64,000 nucleotides of DNA from NCBI RefSeq assembly GCF_017873625.1, contig NZ_JAGGKL010000006.1, positions 106,001 through 170,000 on the forward strand. The letters run 5' to 3'. The stretch comes from Methanobacterium petrolearium (GTDB taxonomy: Archaea; Methanobacteriota; Methanobacteria; Methanobacteriales; Methanobacteriaceae). The position numbers and the translations under genes are program-made. This document shows positions 49,401 to 58,361 of this stretch, in pieces; position 1 is the stretch's first letter; each line of letters opens with the position of its first letter. Under the pieces are notes generated by a model. The model searched no databases and was not told the DNA's origin. It was given only the letters and a program-made list of their open reading frames with translations.

Positions 49401-49619
49401 GATGCCATCAGGGATGATAAGGTGGCCATGATTATCAACACTCCCTCAGGTAAGCAGTCCGCTGATGATGGATATTACATTCGACGAATGGCTGTTGAAC
49501 TGGGCATACCCTACGTAACCACGCTTGCAGGTGCAAAGGCAGCATTAAATGCTATTGAAAATGTAGAAGAAGGTAAAATTGGCGTTAAATCTCTCAAAGA
49601 GTACCACGAAACTGTTTAA
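46431..49619 (+). CDS. carB: Carbamoyl-phosphate synthase large subunit
   Basis: At 1062 residues this is a full-length, undivided CarB, unlike the split genes of some archaea. It is built of two homologous ATP-grasp halves: IGSGPIQIGQAAEFDYSGSQA at about 13-33 and IGAGPIRIGQGIEFDYC at about 548-565 open each half. A C-terminal allosteric domain (FISVRDADKNKI onward, about 935-1062) completes it. It makes carbamoyl phosphate from bicarbonate, ammonia and two ATP. GAGGA precedes the ATG. Confidence 0.97.
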   Translation: MPRDKDINKVLIIGSGPIQIGQAAEFDYSGSQACKSLQEEGIETVLVNSNPATIQTDMDMADEVYVEPLTPEIVAKIIQKEKPDAILPTMGGQTGLNVATGLEEIGALEGLKVIGSSVQTIKNVEDRDLFDHFMKKLNEPVPKAKAVSSLEEAFEAVEKIGYPVIVRPAFTLGGTGGGVAHNRKELEQVATRGLDMSYINQVLIDQSVMGWKEFEYEVMRDKNDTCIIVCNMENMDPMGIHTGESIVVAPSQTLSDVDNQRLRNASIKIIRALEIQGGCNIQFAVHPVTGEYKVIEVNPRVSRSSALASKATGYPIAKISAKIAVGKTLDEIQNDITKETPASFEPSLDYIVTKIPRWPFDKFKGISREIGVQMKSTGEVMAIGRTLEESLHKAIRSLDVGSFGFETVEFDEEKLKNATDQRLFQVYSALKSGITVEEIHEITQIDLFFLYKIKNVVEWEQQITPKNILKPDIMHQTKKMGFSDGKIAEITGLDEKTIRNFRQKEGIIPTYKMVDTCAAEFEAKTPYYYGCYEEKDEVAVSEEKKVIIIGAGPIRIGQGIEFDYCCVHAAMALKEDGIETIIVNNNPETVSTDYDISSKLYFEPLTLEDVMGIINKEKPYGVVVQFGGQTSINLAVPLAREGVRILGTPYESIDRVEDRERFTKVLNKLEIPQADYGIAYSYEEAHKAAERIGFPVLVRPSYVLGGRAMEIVYDNNELREYMEEAVRISPEHPILVDKFLEDAIEIDVDALSDGEEVFIGGIMEHIEEAGVHSGDSACVIPPQSISDKVLRTIKDYTVKLALELDVVGLMNIQYAVKMDENDKPKVYILEANPRASRTVPFVSKAVGVPLAKIAAELMMGKKLRDFGLEDEVKIRHVAVKESIFPFIKLPEADSVLGPEMKSTGESMGIDTNFGVSYYKAQLSAGMELPPSGTIFISVRDADKNKITDIVKKAEELGFNLIATRGTARAVGDQVKIDIIRKVSQGSPNIRDAIRDDKVAMIINTPSGKQSADDGYYIRRMAVELGIPYVTTLAGAKAALNAIENVEEGKIGVKSLKEYHETV

Positions 49620-49899
49620 ACCCTTGAGATGTTATTTTTCTTTTCCTTAATTTATTTAACCTTATTTAATTTTAATTATAATTTTGCCAACATATTAGAT
49701 TTTTAATCCTTATTTTTTAGTTCAAATTTGAATTTCGGGTTAAAAAGGCATTATTTTAAATTTGGTTATATTTTTAGGAGTTTAGGATAATTTATTCCGT
49801 CAAAAATAAACTTATTCAAATAAGTGGTAAGTTGATAAGTCACATCATAATCCGATAAGTCAAAGGATAAATATCTCCCTAAACATACATTCTCATGTT

Positions 49900-51057
49900 A
49901 TGATTACTATTGAAAATGGCCTGGTACTCCATGGTCCTGAACTGGAACCCGTTAAATCAAATATTTTAATTGAGGATAATTTGATTTTGGAGATTTCACC
50001 TCATGCTTCTGGAGGGAAAAAAATAGATGCTGAAGGTTGCATAGTGTCACCTTCATTAATAAACAGCCACGTGCACCTTGGAGATTCCGTGGCCAAGGAT
50101 TTAGGTGATGGTGAACCCATAAAAAACCTGGTGAAACCCCCCTATGGTTTGAAACATCGCATTCTGACAGAAACAACACCTGAAACCATGGTAAAATCCA
50201 TGAGAAGTTCCATAAAAGACATGTTATCTTCTGGAACCACCAGCTTCCTGGATTTCAGAGAAGGAGATCTTGAAGGATTAAAATTATTAAAAAAAGCCAC
50301 TGATGATCTGCCTATTAATGCCCTGCCCCTGGGACGTCATAACTCATTTTTAGACCCCAATGTAGAACTATCCCAAGTTGAAAAAGCCTGTCATGAAATT
50401 ATAAAATCAAGTCATGGAATCGGTTTAAGTGGCTTTGGTGAGGTCAGTGACAAAGTAGCCAGACTAATAACACAGATCTGTCATGATGAAGGGAAACTAT
50501 CTGCCATACACGTTGCTGAATATGAAACAGTTCAAAAAGAATCCCTGGAACGAACCGGTAAAACCGAAGTTGAAAGGGCAATTGAAGCAGGTTTTGACCT
50601 CCTGATTCATTTGACATCACCTCTTGATTCTGATCTAAAACTGGTGGCAGATAATAATATTCCAATTGTTTCCTGTCCCCGTTCCAATGGCACCCTGTCA
50701 GTGGGGATTCCCCCTTTAAAAAGGATGTGGGATATGGGTATCAAATTGCTCCTTGGAACTGACAATCTGATGTTTAACTCACCGAACATGTTCAGAGAAA
50801 TGGAATATGCACTTAAAATTACCCGGGGACTGAGTAAAGAATATTTTCCCCCTAAAGAGATATTAAAAATGGCCACAGTCAACCCAGGCCAAGTATTTAA
50901 ATTGAATAGTGGTTGTCTGGAAGAAGGAAGACGAGCTGATGTTATGGTAACTCAACAACTCTCAATGGATCCAGTACTATCACTTATTAACCGAACTGAA
51001 CCAGAAAACATTAAAAACCTGATAAGTGGAGGCATCATATTTTTCCAAAAAAAATGA
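49900..51057 (+). CDS. Amidohydrolase superfamily protein (deaminase-like)
   Basis: This 385-residue metal-dependent hydrolase has ligands His57 and His59 in INSHVHLGD, a later His in IHVAEYE, and Asp in LLGTDNLM. The N-terminal beta-sandwich strands (MITIENGLVLHG) and the C-terminal GRRADVMV complete the fold. It resembles the ATZ/TRZ-like and cytosine-deaminase-like branch. The substrate is unknown, possibly a nucleobase or a cofactor fragment. There is no ribosome-binding site. A TATA-like ATAAATAT about 27 bases upstream of the ATG suggests a leaderless message. Confidence 0.8.
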   Translation: MITIENGLVLHGPELEPVKSNILIEDNLILEISPHASGGKKIDAEGCIVSPSLINSHVHLGDSVAKDLGDGEPIKNLVKPPYGLKHRILTETTPETMVKSMRSSIKDMLSSGTTSFLDFREGDLEGLKLLKKATDDLPINALPLGRHNSFLDPNVELSQVEKACHEIIKSSHGIGLSGFGEVSDKVARLITQICHDEGKLSAIHVAEYETVQKESLERTGKTEVERAIEAGFDLLIHLTSPLDSDLKLVADNNIPIVSCPRSNGTLSVGIPPLKRMWDMGIKLLLGTDNLMFNSPNMFREMEYALKITRGLSKEYFPPKEILKMATVNPGQVFKLNSGCLEEGRRADVMVTQQLSMDPVLSLINRTEPENIKNLISGGIIFFQKK

Positions 51058-51196
51058 TGCTTCCTAAAAGAAAAAAGGATGGTGTTTTCTTAGAAAAATA
51101 ACTTTTTAGATAAACTTTCTTAAAAAAAATAACCTAACATAAGGACATCTTTCATTAAAAGAACATTCATTAAAAAAGAATATAAATGGGATTTAT

Positions 51197-52495
51197 ATGC
51201 TGGACATCAAATTATTTAGAGAAACTCCTGATTTAATACGGGAATCTGAGAGAAAACGTTTTCGTGACACAACCAACGTTGATAAAGTTATTGAATATGA
51301 CCATAAATGGCGTGAAGCAATTCATGAACTGAACATGATGCGAAGCAAAAGGAATAAACTATCTGAATCTTTTAAAAATGCCAGGAAAAAGAAAACCGAA
51401 GAAGGAAATGCTGAATTTGAAAATATCCGGGCTCAGTCCAAGGATTTGGGTAAAAAAATTGGCAAACTGGAACCTAAAATTCAGGAATTTCTTGAAAAAC
51501 GGGATGAATATCGTTATAAAGTTGGAAATCTGTTGGATGAATCTGTTCCCCTCTCTGAAAATGAAGAAGATAATTTGATTGTTCGTAAAGTGGGTGAATT
51601 ACCTTCATTTAATTATAAACCATGCAACCATGTGGATTTAATTCATAGTGTTGATGGGGTTAACCTGGAGAAGGCTTCACAAATAGCAGGTTCCCGTTCT
51701 TATTATTTGAAAGCAGATCTAGTTTATTTGAATCTCGCCCTCATGAAATTCGCCCTGGATGTGCTGGTAGAACGTGGTTTCACACCATTCCAAACCCCTT
51801 TCTTCATTAAACACGAAGTTGTGAAGGAGGCCGCGGAATTGGCTGATTTTGAAGATATGCTCTACAAGGTGGAGGGTGAAGATCTGTATATGATTGCCAC
51901 CTCTGAACAAACACTGGCTGCATTACACCATGATGAAATACTGGACGGCGAAACACTTCCTAGAAAATACTGTGGAGTTTCTACATGTTTCCGCCGAGAA
52001 GCAGGATCACACGGAAAAGATACCCTGGGCATATTCAGAGTACATCAATTCGAAAAGGTAGAACAGTTTATTTTCTGTAAAGAAGAAGAATCCAAGGAAA
52101 TCCATGAAGAACTGATCCAGAACGCAGAGATCATCTATCAAAAACTGAAAATTCCTTATAGAGTAGTTTCCATTGTTTCTTCTGCACTTAACGACAATGC
52201 CTCTCTAAAATACGATTTAGAAGCATGGTTTCCTGGATCTGACACTTACCGCGAACTGGTTTCCTGTACCAACTGTCTGGATTACCAGGCCCGGAAATTG
52301 AATGCACGTTACGGTGTTCATGGTGATTCTGTGTCCAAAAAATTCTGCCACACACTTAACAGCACAGCTATTGCCACTGAACGAACCATCTGTTGCATAC
52401 TTGAAAACTATCAACAACCAGACGGCACAGTCAAGGTACCAGAAGTTCTTATTCCCTACATGAATGGGAAAACTGTTATTGGGAAACAGGAATAA
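51197..52495 (+). CDS. serS: Seryl-tRNA synthetase, canonical type
   Basis: This 432-residue class II synthetase has the long N-terminal coiled-coil arm (about 30-105) that grips tRNA-Ser. Motif 2 is FRREAGSHGKDTLGIFRVHQFEKVEQF in two pieces, and motif 3 is STAIATERTICCILENYQ. TSEQTL and YRELVSCTNCLDYQARKLN are serine-site segments. This is the bacterial/eukaryal-like form, whereas several methanogens, Methanothermobacter included from memory, use a divergent methanogenic-type SerRS. It stands alone with a weak GGGATT ribosome-binding site. Confidence 0.94.
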   Translation: MLDIKLFRETPDLIRESERKRFRDTTNVDKVIEYDHKWREAIHELNMMRSKRNKLSESFKNARKKKTEEGNAEFENIRAQSKDLGKKIGKLEPKIQEFLEKRDEYRYKVGNLLDESVPLSENEEDNLIVRKVGELPSFNYKPCNHVDLIHSVDGVNLEKASQIAGSRSYYLKADLVYLNLALMKFALDVLVERGFTPFQTPFFIKHEVVKEAAELADFEDMLYKVEGEDLYMIATSEQTLAALHHDEILDGETLPRKYCGVSTCFRREAGSHGKDTLGIFRVHQFEKVEQFIFCKEEESKEIHEELIQNAEIIYQKLKIPYRVVSIVSSALNDNASLKYDLEAWFPGSDTYRELVSCTNCLDYQARKLNARYGVHGDSVSKKFCHTLNSTAIATERTICCILENYQQPDGTVKVPEVLIPYMNGKTVIGKQE

Positions 52496-52782
52496 TCATG
52501 GATCATTGGTTGTGGCGGGTTTGTTAATATTTTATTAAAAATAACCTGCAGGCACAGCCTCCCTCAAACGATATGCAGATAATAAGTTTATGGCTATTTT
52601 CAGTGATGTTACACCCTTATTTGATGAAAAAATAATTTTTTGGATGATGCTGGAAATCTTTGGAACACTGCATCTAAACTGCCTCTTTGGAACATTCCAT
52701 CCTGAACTACGAAACCGGTTCAATCGAAAAACATAATAGGTCTAGTGACAGATGGTAAATTAATATGAATAAGGTGAAACCT

Positions 52783-53232
<450 letters not shown>

Positions 53233-53279
53233 TTTTTTTCTAACATTCCTTTTTATTGCAGCTTATGGCTGGTGAAACA

Positions 53280-54116
53280 ATGCAAATAAATGACATAATG
53301 TCCAAGGAAATACACTTCATTCAAGTGCCTGGAAATCGTGGAAACGCACTGGAAATAATGCGAAAAAACAATGTATCAGGATTACCTGTTGTAAAAAAAG
53401 GCACCAAAAAACTGGCAGGTATACTCACTAGAACTGATCTGGTAGAAAACCCTGACGAAGAACAAATCGCCCTTATAATGACCCGGGAAATGATAACTGT
53501 GGATCCTGAAGATGATATAAAGGATGCAGCCCGGAAAATGGCAGAAAATGACATTCGGAGAGTTCCTGTTGTTGATGGTGGGGAACTAGTTGGATTGGTG
53601 ACAGCATCAGATCTAATTAACAAAGCCCTGTGGAAAATGGACATTAAAGATCCTGCCGAAGATTTCATGCTGCGCAGTGTACCCACTACCTGGGAGAGAA
53701 CACCCCTCAATGTAGCCTTTGCAATTATGCGTTACTTTAACCTGAAGGTACTTTTAGCACTGAGTAACGATGGAAAACCATCAGGTGTATTAACTGAAAG
53801 CGATTTTTTGAATGAAAGTGAAGTGGTATCTGAACAGACAGTTCACAATACCTCAGTGGGTACAGAAGGAGATAAATGGTCATGGGACAGTAAAAACGTT
53901 CTTTATGTTATTAAAAACCATTTACAGTTCACTGACAAAGAGGTTCGAGATGTTGCAACCAGTGATCTGGAAATGGCCACCACTAAAACTGCTGTGAAAG
54001 ATTGTGCTAACAAGATGCGCCAAAGGAACATCGAACAACTGCCAGTTATTGACGTAGAAGGAGAACTGGTTGGACTGGTAAGAGCAAGTGATCTAATTAA
54101 ATCAATAATTGATTAA
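53280..54116 (+). CDS. Protein of four CBS domains
   Basis: This 278-residue protein is made of two Bateman modules, four CBS motifs at about 5-60, 68-125, 137-190 and 222-278. Repeated segments include GILTRTDLVENP, GLVTASDLINKA, GVLTESDFLNES and GLVRASDLIKSI. It has no catalytic domain. Such proteins sense adenine nucleotides or SAM. GGTGA at 53271-53275 supports the ATG at 53280. The universal stress gene just upstream, itself probably ATP-binding, suggests joint action. Confidence 0.85.
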   Translation: MQINDIMSKEIHFIQVPGNRGNALEIMRKNNVSGLPVVKKGTKKLAGILTRTDLVENPDEEQIALIMTREMITVDPEDDIKDAARKMAENDIRRVPVVDGGELVGLVTASDLINKALWKMDIKDPAEDFMLRSVPTTWERTPLNVAFAIMRYFNLKVLLALSNDGKPSGVLTESDFLNESEVVSEQTVHNTSVGTEGDKWSWDSKNVLYVIKNHLQFTDKEVRDVATSDLEMATTKTAVKDCANKMRQRNIEQLPVIDVEGELVGLVRASDLIKSIID

Positions 54117-54369
54117 CTTAATAACTTAACAGCAACTTAATTAAGAACTCAAAAGTATAGATGATTATTCTAATCATTTTATATCAACACAAATCATTCC
54201 AATAGGTTATGAATAATGGGTTATGAAAAGATTTAAGTTAATTTAATTCATTTATTATTTGAATAATAGCTAGAATTTTGATCAATATCCGGTTTAGGGT
54301 GATTCAATCTTTAGATAACCCCCTAATTAAGTTCCAGATTTATTAAATTAAACGAAAAAAATTCTATTA

Positions 54370-54870
54370 ATGATTAAAATGTCCAAAACAAATCACAATG
54401 AAACTGAAGAAGAATACATCATTGATACCAATGAGACTGAAGAAATTCCAATTGCTAAACCAATTATTAAGATAAAATCAGATCCTGAAATCATCCGTAT
54501 TGTGGGCAAAAAAGGAGGAGACGTGGTCTTGCATGATATCAATCTCCAATTCATTATGGCCACTTTATGGTGGGAAGGAACACCCCAACTGGAAACATTC
54601 TTCAATATACTGGAATTAACCATTAAAAGAGCCCTCCAAGAGGTTCATCCTCATAATAAGCTGGTTCTAGATTACATTTACACATCTAATGACACTCTTA
54701 AAGATGCTTCTGAAATCACTGTAGAAATTGAAAATATAGAAGCAGATGGGGAAACAGTAGACATAGAAGGAGATATTATCATCCTTTCAGGCAATGATAA
54801 TCGAGGATTTTTCAAGAAACTCACTGCATTTAGACGTAAAGTTAAAGAACCCGTGCATAGAGAAATTTAA
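54370..54870 (+). CDS. Conserved hypothetical protein, unrecognised
   Basis: This 166-residue soluble protein has an acidic, Glu/Thr/Ile-rich N-terminal stretch of about 35 residues. A compact domain follows (IRIVGKKGGDVVLHDINLQFIMATLWWEGTPQLETFF, given here in one view only as a landmark of residues 43-80) and a basic end. No known motif is seen. There is no ribosome-binding site before the ATG at 54370. TTTATTAAA about 30 bases upstream would fit a leaderless transcript. A second ATG at 54379 is possible. Confidence 0.6.
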   Translation: MIKMSKTNHNETEEEYIIDTNETEEIPIAKPIIKIKSDPEIIRIVGKKGGDVVLHDINLQFIMATLWWEGTPQLETFFNILELTIKRALQEVHPHNKLVLDYIYTSNDTLKDASEITVEIENIEADGETVDIEGDIIILSGNDNRGFFKKLTAFRRKVKEPVHREI

Positions 54871-54946
54871 TTAAATAATCCATCTTCTGTTTAGTTATCT
54901 TTAACACTCTTAGTAATATCACGGCAATTATATTCATTGAAATCCA

Positions 54947-55996
54947 TTAATGTCTACGCAAGCAAGGTAAAATTGTTATCAGTAACTTTTGAGCATCTTC
55001 CTGATCTTTTACTCGTCGAGCCACGATTTTACCCTTCTCAAATAATGTGATGTTTCTACCATCTACCTCCAACATTGCCAAACCCATCTCTGGAGAACAT
55101 TTCACCTCACCTAAATATTCAAGTTCCTGACAACTTAGAGGGATATTTAATGGGTAGGGAAGTTCAATTTCAAACATTATCCGATTTTTTCCACTTTTAC
55201 ATGGTTTGTAAACCACCATTTCATTTTCAAGACTACCATAACTTGCAATATTAAGAGTAACCTTTTTAAAACCTATTGCTTTGAGTTCAGAATCTAAATA
55301 ATCCAACGAAATCTTGTCTATGAATTTATCAAGATTTCCCACTTCAATACAGGCCAACCCTTCATCATCCCTCACTCGAACCACAGAAAGACCCGTTAAA
55401 TTACGAATAAGATTCTCTGCATAGGTAATGCGATGAATTTTTTGGGGAGTGATTATTCTCCCACTGGGGATCCTGGTGGCAAAACAGGTGGTTGAAGGGT
55501 GATAGTCAACATTCCATTCTCTTAAAATTGTTCTAACATCTTGAGATGTAAATCCATATTCAACCAGCGGAGTTTTGATGTTTTTTTCAATATTAACCAT
55601 TATTCCAGGCCTATCTTCCAGTAGGTCACTTATGTTGGTGCCGTCAACCACCAGATCATAATGATAATCCGATGCAATTTTCTTTATCTGTTGGTGCATT
55701 ATGTTTTTGCAGATGTAACAGCGATTTGGTGGATTTTTTTCAAAGGAAGGATCTTCCAAAAAGTTCATGGTTATAATTTTGTGTTTAACTCCAATTTTTT
55801 GCGCTATTTCTCCAGCCTTACCAATACATTCTGAAGGCATAACCCCATTATCCACGGTAACTGCCAGGGCTTCTTTGGCATGATCTTTAGCAAGCAAAGC
55901 CAACAGGGTGCTATCTGCACCTCCAGAAAATGCTAGAACAACCTTTTTATTCTTGAAAAAAGTCTTTAAATTATCCAGTTTTCTTTCAAGTTCCAT
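54947..55996 (-). CDS. LarE-like ATP-dependent sulfur transferase with C-terminal extension
   Basis: This 349-residue PP-loop enzyme has the pyrophosphatase loop SGGADS at 24-29. Three cysteines, Cys93 and Cys96 (NRCYICKN) and Cys171 (TTCFATRIPSG), match the LarE subgroup that binds a 4Fe-4S cluster instead of sacrificing one cysteine. Family members adenylate a carboxylate and insert sulfur. The last about 90 residues (GKNRIMFEIELP to the end, with EMGLAMLEVDGRNITLF and GKIVARRVKDQEDA) are beyond the usual LarE length and form an extra domain. It lies downstream of TfuA on the same strand. I see no larB/larC near, so a nickel-pincer role is doubtful and a sulfur-supply role more likely. Confidence 0.8.
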   Translation of the reverse strand: MELERKLDNLKTFFKNKKVVLAFSGGADSTLLALLAKDHAKEALAVTVDNGVMPSECIGKAGEIAQKIGVKHKIITMNFLEDPSFEKNPPNRCYICKNIMHQQIKKIASDYHYDLVVDGTNISDLLEDRPGIMVNIEKNIKTPLVEYGFTSQDVRTILREWNVDYHPSTTCFATRIPSGRIITPQKIHRITYAENLIRNLTGLSVVRVRDDEGLACIEVGNLDKFIDKISLDYLDSELKAIGFKKVTLNIASYGSLENEMVVYKPCKSGKNRIMFEIELPYPLNIPLSCQELEYLGEVKCSPEMGLAMLEVDGRNITLFEKGKIVARRVKDQEDAQKLLITILPCLRRH

Positions 55997-56137
55997 GGAT
56001 TATCACAAACATTGACTTGTTTATCAAAATTATTTAATTTGATATTTATCCGGTAACTAACAAATATCTTGTTAATTGGAAATAATGTGATTATTTTTTT
56101 TAATTTTTTAAACCTTTTTGTATACGACCTTTTTTCT

Positions 56138-56779
56138 TCATATAATGCCTTTTATATACTTTAAAGCCTTTTTTGCATCTTCTGCCTTAATATCAATACC
56201 ATGTTTATCTAAAAATGTTCTAAGTTCTGTGATCTTATTTTTTTCAAGATTTGACTGGTTAAAAACGCGTTGATATGTTCTATGAGGATAGAAAATATTT
56301 TTAGCAGTTTCATAGAGGACATTATAATCATTAGAATTGATGATGCCTTCGTTTTCAGCCATCTGGAAGTTGTAGCTCATGCTCACTAGGGCTTCAGAAA
56401 GCAGTTCATGGGTTACTGGATCAAAAACTATGGCCACATCATCATCAGATTCAATGATTCCATCCCTATAATATTGATATACTGTCCCAATTCCAACCAT
56501 TCCAATGGAATCCAGTTCTGCAGCTCTGAGAGCACCCATACTAGATGCTCCCACAATCATGATTCCTGCTTTGAGAGCTTGAATTATTTCCTTGTGAGAA
56601 ACTGCAGGTTGCTGGTGAAAAACTCCATCTATGATCCCAATTACATCAGGCGGATCATTTAAAAGAGCCGTAATATCCCCTCTAGCTACTGGAGGATGGT
56701 AATCAGCATCTAAAATTTCGCGAGCCTCAGCTAAGGGGAGTGAAGGTCCAATAAAAACCACAATTTTTTTTGGTTCCAT
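56138..56779 (-). CDS. tfuA: TfuA-like protein
   Basis: This 213-residue protein is of the TfuA core family. VVFIGPSLPLAEAREILD opens the fold, and GVFHQQPAVSHKEIIQAL and MIVGASSMGALRAAEL are its conserved segments. In methanogens TfuA works with YcaO to install the thioglycine of methyl-coenzyme M reductase; no ycaO gene is in the window. It lies 43 bases after an HD gene and 141 bases before the LarE-like gene, all leftward. This context is discussed as a finding. Confidence 0.85.
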   Translation of the reverse strand: MEPKKIVVFIGPSLPLAEAREILDADYHPPVARGDITALLNDPPDVIGIIDGVFHQQPAVSHKEIIQALKAGIMIVGASSMGALRAAELDSIGMVGIGTVYQYYRDGIIESDDDVAIVFDPVTHELLSEALVSMSYNFQMAENEGIINSNDYNVLYETAKNIFYPHRTYQRVFNQSNLEKNKITELRTFLDKHGIDIKAEDAKKALKYIKGII

Positions 56780-56822
56780 GTAAACACCAGTTTATTAATC
56801 TGTTGATATTCAAAGGTGATCT

Positions 56823-57335
56823 TCATTCTCCTGTAAGTTCGTGATGGAGTTTAATGATTCTGGGAATAGATGGATGATCACTGCCCAGTTTATTGTTCCA
56901 CTTGCGTATCACAAAATCCAGATCAACCTCACTGGTTCCGTGTATGAGGTTATCTGCATGGGCCACCATTTTTTCCTCAAAGGTAACCGGCAGATAATCT
57001 CTGGGGGGTAATCCAATTATTTCTGCTTCTTTACGAGTTATCCCAGCACCTATATGCCTTTCAACAATTTTCACGATTTCCGGTGGAAATCCATTATCCA
57101 CAAGGATTTTAGCCCCAATTACAGCATGTTCTATTCCATTGGTCTGTGAACGACCAACATCATGAAGCATGGCTCCTGCTTTAACCAAACCCACATCCAC
57201 ATTTCCTTTAAAATTCCGTGCCAAGTATGTTGCCTTTGACATCACTGCCTTTGAGTGTTCTATCACATAAGAGGGGCAGTTTAATTCCTTCAAAATAGTT
57301 GGAGAATGATATTGGTTATATTGATTAGATGTCAA
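56823..57335 (-). CDS. HD-domain phosphohydrolase (TIGR00295 type)
   Basis: This 170-residue HD protein has metal residues His58-Asp59 in AGAMLHDVGRS, an upstream His27 and a later Asp in MVAHADNLIHG. It matches the archaeal TIGR00295 group as I know it, whose substrate is undefined (a phosphodiester or nucleotide is likely). The start is TTG, supported by GAGGTTGA just upstream. It is in line with tfuA and larE downstream. Confidence 0.82.
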   Translation of the reverse strand: MTSNQYNQYHSPTILKELNCPSYVIEHSKAVMSKATYLARNFKGNVDVGLVKAGAMLHDVGRSQTNGIEHAVIGAKILVDNGFPPEIVKIVERHIGAGITRKEAEIIGLPPRDYLPVTFEEKMVAHADNLIHGTSEVDLDFVIRKWNNKLGSDHPSIPRIIKLHHELTGE

Positions 57336-57493
57336 GTATTCAACCTCTCATTTGTGGGATGAAAATTCAATTGATTCAAAAAAAATGGATGGTTTTACTT
57401 GTTAAACTAATTTTTCAAATTTAAATTTTAAAAACATCTGTAAAGATGGATTAAAAAAGGAATTGAAAGCTAAAAGATAAAAAAAGGAAATAT

Positions 57494-58048
57494 TCAACTC
57501 ATTCTTTCCTTTAATTCCTTCAATTCAGTTATAATTGAAGAATTGTCCTGAAACTCTAAATTTGTGTTACAATCGGGACATATAAAGTTTCTTTCCGAGG
57601 CTTCTTCGAAATTATAACGACATCCATTGGGACATACAAAGAACATGTTTTCTTCTTCGTATTCCAGAGATTGATGAATTTCTTCAGAGAATTTTTCAAA
57701 CTTCTCTGATATGATTTCTGCAATCTTATCTTCTTCAAATTTCCAGCTGTAAGTATACCATTGAGTTTCTGGATCTTTACTCCTTTTGTAACTGGCAACT
57801 CCTGCATCATATAATTTGTATAAGATTCTTCTTACAATATTCAATCTAATCTCAGTTTCTTCTGCAATTTCTTCATCAGTGCTTTTGCCATTTAATAAAC
57901 ATTGGATAATGGGGATGCTGTTATCATGATCTTTAGTAACATCAATTAGAATCTCCTGTACGTTAGGATCCTTAAGCATCTGAGTTCCTCCTTCTTGTTT
58001 TGAGAGCTTTAGCAGCTCTTGAATTTCAGGATCATTAAGTTTAAGCAT
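57494..58048 (-). CDS. tfe: Transcription factor E (TFE alpha), with duplicated start region
   Basis: This 184-residue homologue of TFIIE-alpha has a winged helix (about 25-105) followed by a zinc ribbon using Cys139, Cys143, Cys157 and Cys160. It stabilises the open complex of archaeal RNA polymerase. Two in-frame ATGs, at 58048 and 57979, each have a GGAGG 6-7 bases upstream (58055-58059 and 57987-57991). The peptides that follow, MLKLNDPEIQELL and MLKDPNVQEILI, are similar. The short form corresponds to the usual TFE N-terminus. The first 23 codons therefore look like a duplication of the start region. Confidence 0.93.
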   Translation of the reverse strand: MLKLNDPEIQELLKLSKQEGGTQMLKDPNVQEILIDVTKDHDNSIPIIQCLLNGKSTDEEIAEETEIRLNIVRRILYKLYDAGVASYKRSKDPETQWYTYSWKFEEDKIAEIISEKFEKFSEEIHQSLEYEEENMFFVCPNGCRYNFEEASERNFICPDCNTNLEFQDNSSIITELKELKERMS

Positions 58049-58199
58049 TTAAAACCTCCTAGTGAGAGAGAAGAAATCATCCATAAAACTGATAGGTCAA
58101 ATCAAGCAATGCTAATTAAATTTGTTCAACCGCCATGTGTAAATTAGCCGCCAAATTTTAAAGTTAAAATGCCTCTCTCTGCCCCTGTAAGACCCCTTA

Positions 58200-58220
58200 G
58201 TGATTATCAATAATAATCAC
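58200..58220. promoter_or_regulatory. Perfect inverted repeat upstream of tfe
   Basis: GTGATTAT-CAATA-ATAATCAC has eight-base arms and a five-base centre. It lies about 150 bases before the tfe start inside a 313-base gap that otherwise shows no gene. It could be an operator or a structured leader element of tfe. Confidence 0.4.
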
Positions 58221-58361
58221 TGTTCACCTAGTGTTCATTGATATAAAGTTACTTACTGGGTATTAAAAATATCTTGGGTTAATTATTTTTATGGGTTTAG
58301 ATAGTATTTAAATTTTTTTGATGGATCATTTTCATAGCAAAATTAGGATATGAAAAATTTT

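Noticed and set aside
52535..52740. Frames on both strands in the gap after serS, including one reading MAIFSDVTPLFDEK
   Set aside because: The composition is suggestive of a remnant, but no start signal or recognised family; too weak to annotate.
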